Of a stretch of 64,000 nt of DNA, positions 42,511 through 51,374 are shown one piece after another. The notes under the pieces were generated by a model. The model was not told the origin of the DNA. It worked only from the letters and a program-made list of their open reading frames with translations, and ran no database searches. A program made the translations under genes and the position numbers. Position 1 is the stretch's first letter, and every line of letters begins with the position of its first letter. Source of the DNA: RGIG426 sp045639905 (GTDB lineage Bacteria; Bacillota; Clostridia; Oscillospirales; Acutalibacteraceae); NCBI GenBank assembly GCA_045639905.1, contig JAZUDZ010000023.1, positions 74,576 to 138,575 on the forward strand. The letters are read 5' to 3'.

Positions 42511-43199
42511 GAAGTTTTTTTCGGGGCTCCCCATGCATCGTCCATCGCGCCAAATGCGTTTTTCTTTTTATAGGAAACAACCAAAAAAACGACAACGGCA
42601 GCAAGGACTAAAACCGTCACAAGTCCGGCAATCGCGTAAATCAGCCAATGCGGGGTTTTGATCTCCACGGAATATGTATAGACCAGCACCTGCCCACAAT
42701 TGGCAACCCCCTCATAGGAAAAATCACACGACATTTCCACGTAGTAGGTTTTCTTTTGTCCTTTTTCCAATTCGACCGATAACAGGCTTGATTTGCCGTT
42801 TTCATCCAAATCGGCAACATGTGCATACGAATCATCATATACAACATTTCCTTCTTCGTCCTTAACCAGAAGACGCAGAGCGTTCAAATAATCCAAAGCT
42901 TCCCGGTCATCAAAAGGCAACTCAACCGACGTCAAATGAACAACCGCTCGACCACTCACTTTGTTTTCGATTGTTAAAACGCCATCCTGTCGGTTTTGAC
43001 CGGCTGTCAACACGGGATATTCCCAAAAACTGGCTGTATCATTCGAACGAGCCATATGAATCATATGGTTTTGTTTGCTGACGGTCAATATTTTTTCGTT
43101 GTCCTTCGGTGCTTCTCCTTCCGCAAAAACAGAAAACGGAATTAATAAAAGCAGCAGACAGAGACTTCCGGACAGTATCCACTTTTTAATGTTTTGCAT
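42507..43199 (-). CDS. Single-span membrane protein of unknown function
   Basis: The 230-residue protein has a signal peptide (1-26, ending VFAEG), an extracellular beta-rich domain (about 30-185, with DGVLTIENKVSGRAVVHLTSVELPF) and a C-terminal membrane span (about 188-212) with a short basic cytoplasmic tail. I do not recognise a family. Its start overlaps the end of the LamG/repeat protein gene by 14 bases, so the two are translated together and may form a surface complex. Confidence 0.75.
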   Translation of the reverse strand: MQNIKKWILSGSLCLLLLLIPFSVFAEGEAPKDNEKILTVSKQNHMIHMARSNDTASFWEYPVLTAGQNRQDGVLTIENKVSGRAVVHLTSVELPFDDREALDYLNALRLLVKDEEGNVVYDDSYAHVADLDENGKSSLLSVELEKGQKKTYYVEMSCDFSYEGVANCGQVLVYTYSVEIKTPHWLIYAIAGLVTVLVLAAVVVFLVVSYKKKNAFGAMDDAWGAPKKTS

Positions 43200-44712
43200 G
43201 ATACTTCTTCATCTCCTTCTTCTCTTTTCGACTCATTTTCTGCGGTGCAGAAGCAGCATGCCTTCCAATTGATACAGTATTCTTCCCACCATCGGAAGGT
43301 GCGACTTGTGCTCGTCCGTGTTTGAGACTGGGCGTTTGCATTTTCGCCGACACGGGGACCGGTTTCTGCATAGCTTCTGGTTTTACCGGGGCTGGAGCCG
43401 GTTTCTGTACGACTTCCGGTTTTACCGGCGCGGGAGCCGGTTTTTGCACGACCTCCGGTTTTACCGGCGCTGGAGCCGGTTTTTGCACGGCTTCCGATTT
43501 TACCGGCGCGGGAGCCGGTTTTTGCACGGCTTCCGGCTTTACCGGAGCGGGAGCCGGCTTTTGCACAGTTTCCGGTTTTACCGGCGCTGGAGCCGGTTTT
43601 TGCACGGCTTCCGGACGTTTTGAAATATTCGTCCCGCCCGTTGAAACTTCTAACCGTTTCTTTTGTGCTTCGGTAACGGATTCGTTCTTGGCGGCTTTTT
43701 CTTCCGATGCGGAATGTTTATTCACAACAATGAGCAAAATAACAAACAAAAGTGCCAAAACTCCAATGGCATACCAAGCAAAGGTTGGAATTCTTAAGCC
43801 ACTTTGTTCGGTTTCTTGATTTGGTTCTTCGGCTCCTTCAGAAGTCTCTGCACCTTGCGGAGCTGTGGGATAATAGCGAGTCGGTTCTGATACATCCGTA
43901 AAATCCAAACGACAACCATCTGCCAAAGCGCCAATATATTCTATCGGCAATGTTTCGGGGAAAACAACCAAATCATCAACAAGACCGCACAGTGTCGGAC
44001 CGTTGTTTAAAGAAGCACCGACACGCAAACCGTTCGCGGCAAGATCTGTCATTCCGGATGGGATCGTTTTAGAGAACCATTTGGTGCCATTGATATAAAG
44101 CGTTAATTCTGCATCGTCAAATGTTAAAGCAAAATGGACCCATTGATTCTCCGGAATTGCATAGGTTACTCCTCCGGTTGTATAGTTAAAATCCTCAATG
44201 TGCTTACCGGTAGCACCGGCCAATGTATACTCCAAATACACACCGTCGATACGGAACGTTGTACCGTCTTCTCTGGTTCTTACCTCATCCTTATAGGCTC
44301 TCAGATTAACGGAAACATAGTTGGCATTATCACGATAAATGGTGAAAATCTGTTGGTTAAAGGCGCCGTCTTTTGTTCCGTCACAGGAGCCGTTCCATTT
44401 CAGCCATGAAGCCACCGTTACAGAGGATCGGAACATCCTCTCATCCGGAAACTCAAGATAGTCTCCGGCTCCACTCAAAGATAACGCCTTATCATGAAAA
44501 CCGTTTTCAACCCATTTGGCTTCTGTTGCTTTTTTTACAGGAATTCCGTTTTGATAAATTTTCAAGGTGGATGGTGTTGCATCTGCTTCGGAAAGAAGAA
44601 TTGTTTCTCCGGAACGATATCCGATTTGATCAATTGCACAAACCGGAACCATCAAACTAACAGATAAAACAACGCCCAGTATCAAACTGAAAATTCTGTT
44701 TGATTTATTCAT
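43186..44712 (-). CDS. LamG-domain membrane protein with cytoplasmic PAPAPVKPE repeats
   Basis: The 508-residue protein starts at 44712 (MNKSNRIFSLIL, behind AAGGAGGGG). It has a signal peptide (1-27), a concanavalin/LamG-like domain (about 60-270, KALSLSGAGDYLEF, WVHFALTFDDAELTLYINGT, GLVDDLVVFPE), a membrane span (about 312-335), and a C-terminal tail carrying seven 13-residue EAVQKPAPAPVKP repeats followed by a Lys-rich end. Signal peptide plus one span would put the LamG part outside and the repeats inside. LamG domains often bind glycans or other proteins. The gene is coupled to the next one by a 14-base overlap. Confidence 0.8.
   Translation of the reverse strand: MNKSNRIFSLILGVVLSVSLMVPVCAIDQIGYRSGETILLSEADATPSTLKIYQNGIPVKKATEAKWVENGFHDKALSLSGAGDYLEFPDERMFRSSVTVASWLKWNGSCDGTKDGAFNQQIFTIYRDNANYVSVNLRAYKDEVRTREDGTTFRIDGVYLEYTLAGATGKHIEDFNYTTGGVTYAIPENQWVHFALTFDDAELTLYINGTKWFSKTIPSGMTDLAANGLRVGASLNNGPTLCGLVDDLVVFPETLPIEYIGALADGCRLDFTDVSEPTRYYPTAPQGAETSEGAEEPNQETEQSGLRIPTFAWYAIGVLALLFVILLIVVNKHSASEEKAAKNESVTEAQKKRLEVSTGGTNISKRPEAVQKPAPAPVKPETVQKPAPAPVKPEAVQKPAPAPVKSEAVQKPAPAPVKPEVVQKPAPAPVKPEVVQKPAPAPVKPEAMQKPVPVSAKMQTPSLKHGRAQVAPSDGGKNTVSIGRHAASAPQKMSRKEKKEMKKYHAKH
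43342..43611 (-). repeat. Seven tandem 39-base repeats coding EAVQKPAPAPVKP
   Basis: Units begin at 43611, 43572, 43533, 43494, 43455, 43416 and 43377 (minus strand), each 39 bases; the last is degenerate (EAMQKPVPVSAK). Near-identity of the DNA, not only the protein, points to recent expansion by slippage or recombination. Confidence 0.92.
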
Positions 44713-44767
44713 ACCACCCCTCCTTGCCTGGTAGATAATTTTTGCCATATTATATTATATATAAAAT

Positions 44768-44773
44768 TGTCAA
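44768..44773 (-). promoter_or_regulatory. -35 element of a possible promoter for the LamG gene
   Basis: A perfect TTGACA on the minus strand is followed by an A/T-only tract with several TATAAT-like hexamers at non-standard spacing; the true -10 is uncertain. Confidence 0.35.
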
Positions 44774-44793
44774 AAAAGCAACAACATAAAGAA

Positions 44794-44826
44794 AACTCCG
44801 AGCAGCTTATACGACTGCTCGGAGTT
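44794..44826 (-). terminator. Terminator after the YczE-like gene
   Basis: A 12-bp perfect stem (44794-44805 with 44815-44826), then TTTTCTTT in the minus direction, directly past the stop at 44830. Confidence 0.8.
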
Positions 44827-44829
44827 CTA

Positions 44830-45531
44830 TTACTCCGTATCCATGTTCACCTTGTTTGCGAATTTCTTAAAAGCCGGAACAAATTCAAAGTATTTGTCAA
44901 ACAGTTTGACAAAAAAACCAATTAAGTATGCATTGACAATTGCAATAACAAATGTACCCCACTTGACACCGACAAATTTTCCAAAGAAACTCAACGTTAA
45001 TATAACGGAAACCGCCAAGCAGGTGAAATCAAAGCCCCGTTTGAATTTTGTCTGATCAATATTAAAATGCTTACTAATCGTTCTGACAAAGAAATCATAA
45101 ACCTGTGGCGGAATATACACCTTGAAGTACAAGGCGACCGCACATCCGGTAATGATTTCTCCCACAATAAATAGGACAATCCGCAGCCACAATGCATAGC
45201 TGCCCGGCGCCGTAATGTCCGGGTTAAAAAGCGGAATCCACATACGGAACAAATCTAAGACGGTGGCATAAAACACACCCGTTAAAAATGCACATAGGTA
45301 GGAAAAACGAAACCGCTTCATCAAAACGCACAAAAGCACAAAAACAAGAAATTGGATAATATATTCACATTGACCGAAGGTGAGAATCTGAATTTTTTGG
45401 CTGAGAATATACGCAGGGGCCGGGATCATTGACAAACCGAAGTCCACCGAAGAAAGCATGGCCACAGACAGTGCCATCAAGACATTGGAAACAACGTACA
45501 TAATCTCGCTGTTTAACTTGATTTTTTTCAT
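44830..45531 (-). CDS. YczE/YyaS-like integral membrane protein
   Basis: The 233-residue protein has five or six predicted spans (about 10-32, 50-72, 80-100, 112-140, 165-190, 195-215) with loops rich in Phe and Tyr. The pattern MALSVAMLSSVDFGLSMIPAPAYILS resembles the YczE/YyaS/YitT group of small membrane proteins, whose function is not known. It starts 3 bases after apt, so it is in the same operon. Confidence 0.65.
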   Translation of the reverse strand: MKKIKLNSEIMYVVSNVLMALSVAMLSSVDFGLSMIPAPAYILSQKIQILTFGQCEYIIQFLVFVLLCVLMKRFRFSYLCAFLTGVFYATVLDLFRMWIPLFNPDITAPGSYALWLRIVLFIVGEIITGCAVALYFKVYIPPQVYDFFVRTISKHFNIDQTKFKRGFDFTCLAVSVILTLSFFGKFVGVKWGTFVIAIVNAYLIGFFVKLFDKYFEFVPAFKKFANKVNMDTE

Positions 45532-45534
45532 GAG

Positions 45535-46059
45535 TTACTTTCCTTCGTAAACAATAACACTGTCCACATCATATTTGGAAAGGCGAGCACGTCCGTTAAG
45601 GCCGGCAAGTTCCATAAGGAATATAATCTTCACCACTTCACCGCCAAGCTGCTCCACAAGTTTGCAAGCTGCTTCAATCGTACCACCGGTCGCAATCAAA
45701 TCGTCAATCAACACCACTTTTTGCCCCGGTTTAATGGAATCGATGTGCATCTCCATCTCGGCAGAACCATATTCCAAATCATAAGAAACAGATATGGTCT
45801 TTCTCGGCAGTTTACCTTTCTTGCGAACGGCAACAAAACCCTTACCCATATTGTACGCAATCGGGGTTCCGAAAATAAAACCGCGAGACTCAAGACCGGC
45901 AATTACATCAAAGTCAACTCCATCCAATTTGGACTGCATTTCATCAATTGCCAGTTTCAGTCCCTCGGGACTCTCAATAACCGTCGTCACATCACGGAAA
46001 ATAATTCCCGGCTTCGGGAAATCCGGAATACTTGTTACATAATCTTCTACTTTCTTCAT
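45535..46059 (-). CDS. apt: Adenine phosphoribosyltransferase
   Basis: Apt salvages adenine to AMP using PRPP. The 174-residue protein starts at 46059 (MKKVEDYVTSIPDFPKPG, behind AAGGAG, 8 bases); an in-frame GTG three codons earlier is less well placed. The PRPP-binding motif VVLIDDLIATGGT (about 119) and the ESRGFIFGTPIA loop are intact. It is followed by the YczE-like gene. Confidence 0.97.
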   Translation of the reverse strand: MKKVEDYVTSIPDFPKPGIIFRDVTTVIESPEGLKLAIDEMQSKLDGVDFDVIAGLESRGFIFGTPIAYNMGKGFVAVRKKGKLPRKTISVSYDLEYGSAEMEMHIDSIKPGQKVVLIDDLIATGGTIEAACKLVEQLGGEVVKIIFLMELAGLNGRARLSKYDVDSVIVYEGK

Positions 46060-46095
46060 TTCTACCACTCCTTCGAATATTTTTCACTGCTTTTC

Positions 46096-46124
46096 AGTAT
46101 ACACTTTTTACCTCTTGTTTTCAA
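46096..46124 (-). promoter_or_regulatory. Promoter of apt
   Basis: Minus strand TTGAAA (46124-46119) and TATACT (46101-46096), spacer 17 bases. Confidence 0.65.
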
Positions 46125-46143
46125 TGAGAAAAGCATGTATGTA

Positions 46144-46172
46144 TTGCAAATCCGTCATTTTTATGATACCAT
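46144..46172 (+). promoter_or_regulatory. Possible promoter of the HATPase-symporter gene
   Basis: TTGCAA (46144-46149) and TACCAT (46167-46172) with 17-base spacer and an extended TG before the -10; 25 bases before the start codon. Confidence 0.45.
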
Positions 46173-46196
46173 TTCACGCTGAAAGGGGGACTGTCT

Positions 46197-47795
46197 ATGA
46201 AACTGTATACAACAAGTGCTGAGTTTACTTTAAAAGCCGAAGATATTGATCATGTGTCGGAAACCATTACGGGATTTTTGAAAAATTGCGGTCAAGAAAA
46301 ATCCAATATTTTGAAAATTCGACTTGCAATGGAAGATGTCCTTCTGAACTGGAGAACTTTTTTCGGAGAAGAAACCCCCATCCGACTTTCAACCGGAAAA
46401 CGTCTCGGTCGTCCATTTATTCACTTTGAACTCGATGGAGAACAAAATGATCCTCTCTCCCACAACGAAACGGATTTTGGTGAGTATAGCTCCCAAATGA
46501 TGGCAACGATGGGCTTATGTCCCACCTATTCCTATCATAAAGGAACCAATGAAGTATCTCTTCGTTTAAGAAAAAAACGCATCAATCCTCTTCTTGGATT
46601 AATCATTGCCGTTTTTGCTGCATTTCTAGTTGCTGTCCTGGGCTATTTTTTACCTGCCTCCGCCAGAGATGTCGTCTCCAGTGACTACTTAACGCCTCTT
46701 TACGAAACTTTCTTCGGCATCTTATCGACCATAGCCGGACCGATGATTTTTCTGTCCGTTGCCTGGGGGATCTATGGCATCGGAGATGCGGCAATTTTAG
46801 GAAGAATCGGAAAAAAAATGCTTCTTCGGTACTTCGGCATTACCGCTTTGTTTACAGCAGCGACCTTCTTGATGATCTTCCCGTTTATGCACTTGTCCTA
46901 TGCGAACACCGCTTTGAATAGTTCGGCCGTTTCCGGCATTTTCAAATTACTTCTTGGGATATTCCCCAAAGACGTCTTCAGTCCCTTTTTGGAAGGCAAC
47001 ACAATGCAAATCATTTTGATTGCCACCGTTGTGGGCTGTATTATGTTGATTTTGGGCAACCAAACCAAACTGATGGCTACGCTTATTGAACAAATCAACT
47101 CCGTTATTCACTATTTAATGGAACTTATCGGCAGCATGGTCACCGCTTTTATTTTCGTTATTCTGTTACGGCTGCTGTGGTCTGACTCCGTTACAAGTAT
47201 GTGGACTGCATGGAAGCCGCTCGTCATATTCGTCGCACTGGCTTTTGTATTTCTCGTACTGGTTACCGCTTATGTTTCATTTACTAAGAAAGTCAATCCC
47301 ATCCTCTTTGTCAAGAAAACGTTCCCAACGTTTCTTATCGCTCTGACAACCGCATCCAGTTCCGCGGCTTTTGGTGCCAATGTCTCTTGCTGCGAACATT
47401 CTTTGGGAATTGATTCCAAAATGACAAACTTCGGCACACCCCTGGGAATCGTCTTATTCAAACCGGCAACATCTGTTTCCTTTGCCATCTCAACCCTGTA
47501 TTTCTCACAAATCTATCATATAGAAATATCTCTGGTATGGCTTCTCACGGCTATTCTTGTTATCACGATTGTTTCCATAGCTCTGCCTCCCGTCCCCGGT
47601 GGTGCACTCGCTTGCTACACCATCGTGTTTACACAGCTTGGAATCCCACAGGAAGCGCTGGCCGTCACTATGCTGCTGGATGTATTCTTTGACTTTATTT
47701 CCACAGGCTGTGACACGTTCTTCCGCCAGTGTGAACTTCTCCTTCAGGCAGATCGAATCGGTATGCTGGACAAAAGTATATTGCGAAAAAAATAA
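46197..47795 (+). CDS. HATPase-like domain fused to a dicarboxylate symporter (SDF family)
   Basis: The 532-residue protein joins two parts. Residues 1-125 resemble the anti-sigma/histidine-kinase ATPase fold: N-box AMEDVLLNW with Glu46 and Asn51, then RLGRPFIHFELDGEQNDPL in place of the usual DxGxG loop. The glycine-rich lid is not evident, so ATP binding may be lost or altered. Residues 130-525 are a sodium/proton:dicarboxylate symporter: about 8 spans plus hairpins, serine-rich TTASSSAAFGANVS (about 385), NFGTPLGIVLFKPATS and ALPPVPGGALACYTIVF. It probably imports glutamate, aspartate or a dicarboxylate, with the cytosolic domain as a regulator (inference). Confidence 0.85.
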   Translation: MKLYTTSAEFTLKAEDIDHVSETITGFLKNCGQEKSNILKIRLAMEDVLLNWRTFFGEETPIRLSTGKRLGRPFIHFELDGEQNDPLSHNETDFGEYSSQMMATMGLCPTYSYHKGTNEVSLRLRKKRINPLLGLIIAVFAAFLVAVLGYFLPASARDVVSSDYLTPLYETFFGILSTIAGPMIFLSVAWGIYGIGDAAILGRIGKKMLLRYFGITALFTAATFLMIFPFMHLSYANTALNSSAVSGIFKLLLGIFPKDVFSPFLEGNTMQIILIATVVGCIMLILGNQTKLMATLIEQINSVIHYLMELIGSMVTAFIFVILLRLLWSDSVTSMWTAWKPLVIFVALAFVFLVLVTAYVSFTKKVNPILFVKKTFPTFLIALTTASSSAAFGANVSCCEHSLGIDSKMTNFGTPLGIVLFKPATSVSFAISTLYFSQIYHIEISLVWLLTAILVITIVSIALPPVPGGALACYTIVFTQLGIPQEALAVTMLLDVFFDFISTGCDTFFRQCELLLQADRIGMLDKSILRKK

Positions 47796-47799
47796 CAAC

Positions 47800-47827
47800 A
47801 AAAGCCTCTCCGTCTGGAGAGGCTTTT
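47800..47827. terminator. Bidirectional terminator between the symporter and YdcF-like genes
   Basis: A 12-bp perfect stem (47800-47811 with 47816-47827), 4-base loop, T runs in both directions. Confidence 0.85.
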
Positions 47828-49054
47828 TCATATCATATTTCCAAGAAATCCGAAAACGCCGACAAAACAAGAAAAACCAAACAAAATTACAGCCGTTAAA
47901 ATATGCGATTTCTTTTCCATTGCCAAAATTGCGAAAAACTCACGAACAAATCCATTGGGCCAGAAATACCATTTGGTATCTCCCGCTATGCCTTCGGCCT
48001 CAACGCCGGCCCGTCTTGCGAGGATTCCGCTTCTCAAAATATGGTAATTCGTTGTAGCAAAGGCCACTTTGGCGTTTGGCTTGAGACTGTCAATTACATC
48101 CTTGGAAAACAAAAAATTTTCGTAGGTGCTGGTTGATTTTCTTTCCGGAAAAACTTCGTCATCCTCTGCACCTTTTGCCTTTAAATACAATTCCATGGCG
48201 GAACCTTCGCTCATAATTTCGTTAGGCCCTTGTCCCCCGGATGGAACATATTTCATCGGTTTCCCCGTCTCAATCTCCTGTTGCCATGCAAAACGCATTG
48301 CACGGTTCACTCTTCCTTTCAGAAGCGGAAGTAAACCTCCTCGTTTGTCGATTGAGCAGCCTAAAATAATAATGTAGTCCTTATCCATCTTCGGTTCGGA
48401 TTTTGCTGCTTGATACCCAAGAAGCGCTGAACCGATAAACACACATTCAAAGTAACACAGCATCAACAAAAGAAACAAATCTAAAATAAATCCGGCCGTC
48501 ATCCATACCGGCCCAAGCACCACGCGCTTTGTGGCCAAAAAATCACATGCTACATAAACGCCGGCTGTCCCAAGCAGGTAAAACACAATCAAAACAGCAC
48601 CAAGCGCGTTGTAAAGGAAGAAACCTTCACGCCGAATTAAAACAACATTACTGATACAAAGCAGTATTCCGACGAAAAAAATGCCCAAAACCGTGCAGTA
48701 GGAAAACTGTTTCGGGAATGCAACCATTGCCGAAAACAATTCTTTTGGTGTCATTTCGTTTTTTATACAAGAAATGAACTTCGTCAGGAGAGTAATTTCC
48801 AAAACATAGGCGAATAGAATACCGGCAACAAGCTGTATGTTTTGGTAGTCATATAGCGTGGTTTTCATCGACCTTTTCAGCACAATTGACATGGTTATAA
48901 TACACATCAAAATAGTCAAAAACACATCAACGGCAATTACCTGAGCAAAGCTGACAAAGCGGTGTCCGGTCAAAATCATAGCAACGGAAAGTGCCACCAC
49001 CAACAAATTTACTCCAAACAACAGGCGAACAATCGGAAACGTTTTTTTCTTCAC
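47828..49054 (-). CDS. YdcF/DUF218-domain membrane protein
   Basis: The 408-residue protein starts at GTG 49054 (KKKTFPIVRLL), preceded by AAAGGAGG 7 bases away; a GTG six codons earlier overlaps that site. Seven N-terminal membrane spans (about 10-215) lead to a DUF218/YdcF domain (about 225-370: DYIIILGCSIDKRGGLLPLLKGRVNRAM, SGGQGPNEIMSEGSAM, TNYHILRSGILARRAG), then one more span (about 382-402). DUF218 proteins such as SanA/YdcF are linked to envelope barrier function. Activity unknown. Confidence 0.87.
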   Translation of the reverse strand: MKKKTFPIVRLLFGVNLLVVALSVAMILTGHRFVSFAQVIAVDVFLTILMCIITMSIVLKRSMKTTLYDYQNIQLVAGILFAYVLEITLLTKFISCIKNEMTPKELFSAMVAFPKQFSYCTVLGIFFVGILLCISNVVLIRREGFFLYNALGAVLIVFYLLGTAGVYVACDFLATKRVVLGPVWMTAGFILDLFLLLMLCYFECVFIGSALLGYQAAKSEPKMDKDYIIILGCSIDKRGGLLPLLKGRVNRAMRFAWQQEIETGKPMKYVPSGGQGPNEIMSEGSAMELYLKAKGAEDDEVFPERKSTSTYENFLFSKDVIDSLKPNAKVAFATTNYHILRSGILARRAGVEAEGIAGDTKWYFWPNGFVREFFAILAMEKKSHILTAVILFGFSCFVGVFGFLGNMI

Positions 49055-49128
49055 CGGAACACCTCCTTTCACATTGTTTGTAGTGTATCATATCCGACTC
49101 GCAAAAGCAATTTCAGCACCCCCATTTC

Positions 49129-49157
49129 TTGACAGAAACAGAGCCTTGTGATACAGT
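49129..49157 (+). promoter_or_regulatory. Promoter of the LicD-flippase operon
   Basis: TTGACA (49129-49134) and extended -10 TGATACAGT (TACAGT at 49152-49157), spacer 17 bases. Confidence 0.65.
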
Positions 49158-49196
49158 ACAAATATCTATGTACCATTTGTATAAGGGGCTGAAATC

Positions 49197-50021
49197 TTGA
49201 AACTGGATGAATTGCACAATCGATTATTTGATGTACTATGCATAATTGACGATATTTGCAAAAAAGAAAATGTTCGTTATTTTTTGGACAGCGGAACAGA
49301 ACTCGGAGCCATTCGAGAAGGGGACTTTATTCCATGGGATGACGACCTGGATATAAAGGTTCTGGCAGAGGATTATACGGCATTCAAAGCCGCCATGGAG
49401 AAGCACCTGCCTGAACATATGCATTTTGCAGAACCCCAAGATCGTGCTCCGGCTTTTTATGATTTTACGGTTCGAATTTATGACGACCGATATCCGATTG
49501 GTGCCGCACGTGAAGAGGATGCTTACTATAAAGATTTTTCAAATCATGTTGGTACAGATGTATTTGTCATGGCTAAAGCTCCTAATTCCGCATTCAAACG
49601 AAAGATGCGGATTCTTTCCGTAAAAATCCTATATGGGCTTGGAATGTCAAAACGGCACAACATAGATTGGAACAAATATCACGGGCTTGAAAAAATTGAA
49701 GTCGGTATTTTGTATTTTTTCGGAAAAATGTTTTCTGCTAATTTCATCTATAAGCAGCACAATAAACTGATGTTCAAAGATTTGGACAAGCCTTGCGAAT
49801 ACAGAATAAAGCCAAATGTTCCCATCCAGTTCTTGCGGCCGTATCCTGACCATGTTTTCACAAGTGGTACAGCGCCCTGTTATATCCGTGGACGAGAATT
49901 TCCTACGGTCAAAGAATACGAGGAAGAAATGCGGTTGTATTATGGTGACACATGGAGGACCCCGCTTCAAAGCAGTCGCTATATCCGTCACCTGGACGAA
50001 GAAGATCAGTATTCTGTGTGA
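49197..50021 (+). CDS. LicD family nucleotidyl/phosphocholine transferase
   Basis: LicD proteins transfer phosphocholine, or related groups from CDP-activated donors, to surface glycans. The 274-residue protein starts at TTG 49197 (KLDELHNRLFD) behind AAGGGG. The family core RYFLDSGTELGAIREGDFIPWDDDLDIKVL (split about 27-56) with the metal-binding Asp cluster is intact, and RGREFPTVKEYEEEMRLYYGDTWRTP near the end is typical. There is no membrane span. It is 9 bases before the flippase gene and close to a CTP-transferase, a lic-type context. Confidence 0.9.
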   Translation: MKLDELHNRLFDVLCIIDDICKKENVRYFLDSGTELGAIREGDFIPWDDDLDIKVLAEDYTAFKAAMEKHLPEHMHFAEPQDRAPAFYDFTVRIYDDRYPIGAAREEDAYYKDFSNHVGTDVFVMAKAPNSAFKRKMRILSVKILYGLGMSKRHNIDWNKYHGLEKIEVGILYFFGKMFSANFIYKQHNKLMFKDLDKPCEYRIKPNVPIQFLRPYPDHVFTSGTAPCYIRGREFPTVKEYEEEMRLYYGDTWRTPLQSSRYIRHLDEEDQYSV

Positions 50022-50030
50022 AAGAGATAA

Positions 50031-51266
50031 ATGTTTATGAAAAAAATCGGTAAATCTATCCTAAAGGATTCCGTATGGAGTATTGCAGGCATCGTTCTGA
50101 TGAATGCAGTTGCTCAGTTTGTCATCTATCCTTTATGGAACAACAAACTCGGAAGTGAGACCTATGGTAACATCCTGTTTCTGTTGTCTTTAATGAACAT
50201 CGTCGCCGTTTCTTTGGGTAGCTCCAGCAATCAGGCGCGTATGTGTCAAAAAGGAGATACAATTAAAAACCGCTCTTATTTACTGGTTCTCGGATTGGGA
50301 GCAGTCTTATTCGGCACAATCGCTATTCTGTCGCACAAACTGCTTGGGATCAGTCTTTCCACCGCAGGTCTGTTGGCCTTGCTAATCGGATTTACCATGT
50401 GGCGCTATTATGCCGATGTTGAGTTTCGACTATCCTTAAATTACAAAGGATATTTTCTCTATTATTTGATAATCAGTGTTGGTTATATACTAGGTGCTCT
50501 ATTGTTTCTCAAGTCCGGGCAATGGGTTTTCGGCCTACTGCTGGGAGAAATCCTCGGTGTTTTGTTCGTCTTGTGGAAAGGAAAAATCCTACGTCCTGAC
50601 GGAAAGCCCGACAAAGAGGAGTTCTTAAGTGTTGCCGGAGCCATTCTCACATTATTCAGTTCAAGCGTAATCGCCAACATCATTTTTAACGGAGACCGTT
50701 TGATTCTCAAATTCTTTATCGGTGGCACGGCCGTCACTACTTACTATTTAGCCTCCTTAATCGGGAAAACCATGTCACTTGTTACCACGCCCCTAAACAG
50801 CGTTATTATTGGGTATCTAATGCGTTATGAAGGAACTCTCAAAAAGAAAGCATTTGGAGCAATCGTCGCTGGTTCCATTATTGTTTCCGTTGTTGGAATG
50901 CTTGGATGCTTTGTTGCCTCCATCATTTTAATTCCCTTCTTATACCCAGCTGAATACGCAACTGTTAAACCGTTTTTGTTACTTGCAAACCTGGCACAAA
51001 TTGTATATTTTGTAGGCAATGTCATAACCGTCTTCCAGTTGAGATTCGGGGAAAAGAAGGATCTTCTCAGCAACAACATTGTATATGCAGGCGCCTTCGT
51101 TATTCTTTGTATTCCAGCCACCTATTTTTTCAATCTATGGGGATTTTGTGTTGCCTATCTCCTTGCGACAAGTGCCCGTCTTGCGTTTGCTCTCATACTA
51201 CTTTTCATACGCAGCAACAAAGCCGGTTCCATCGCGGAACAAACCGAAGCCAATACAGCAATCTAA
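50031..51266 (+). CDS. Polysaccharide flippase (Wzx/TacF-like)
   Basis: The 411-residue protein has about 12 predicted membrane spans and the RfbX/Wzx oligosaccharide flippase features: KSILKDSVWSIAGIVLMNAVAQFVIYPLW at the start and GDRLILKFFIGG in the middle (about 222). Such proteins move lipid-linked glycans across the membrane; in pneumococcus TacF moves phosphocholine-decorated teichoic acid units. Its position after LicD suggests the same kind of role here. ATG at 50031 (MFMKK) has AAAGAG; ATG at 50037 is possible. Confidence 0.87.
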   Translation: MFMKKIGKSILKDSVWSIAGIVLMNAVAQFVIYPLWNNKLGSETYGNILFLLSLMNIVAVSLGSSSNQARMCQKGDTIKNRSYLLVLGLGAVLFGTIAILSHKLLGISLSTAGLLALLIGFTMWRYYADVEFRLSLNYKGYFLYYLIISVGYILGALLFLKSGQWVFGLLLGEILGVLFVLWKGKILRPDGKPDKEEFLSVAGAILTLFSSSVIANIIFNGDRLILKFFIGGTAVTTYYLASLIGKTMSLVTTPLNSVIIGYLMRYEGTLKKKAFGAIVAGSIIVSVVGMLGCFVASIILIPFLYPAEYATVKPFLLLANLAQIVYFVGNVITVFQLRFGEKKDLLSNNIVYAGAFVILCIPATYFFNLWGFCVAYLLATSARLAFALILLFIRSNKAGSIAEQTEANTAI

Positions 51267-51325
51267 ATATTTGTTGTACTTACAAAGGCTGACTCGAACC
51301 ATTGCATTTTGCACCTTATTTTTTC

Positions 51326-51354
51326 TTGACATTCTGTCACCCTTCCTGTATGAT
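51326..51354 (+). promoter_or_regulatory. Promoter P1 of the winged-helix/cytidylyltransferase gene
   Basis: TTGACA (51326-51331) and TATGAT (51349-51354), spacer 17 bases; leader of about 127 bases to the start codon. Confidence 0.65.
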
Positions 51355-51374
51355 ATGTTCAAAGTTAACATAAA

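Noticed and set aside
43342..43611. Regular 39-base repetition resembling a CRISPR array
   Set aside because: Units are contiguous with no variable spacers, lie in frame within a protein gene and there are no cas genes nearby.
43322..43819. Plus-strand open frames of Gly/Ala/Phe/Cys repeats over the PAPAPVKPE region
   Set aside because: They are mirror images of the 39-base repeats of the minus-strand gene, with no ribosome site and no family resemblance.
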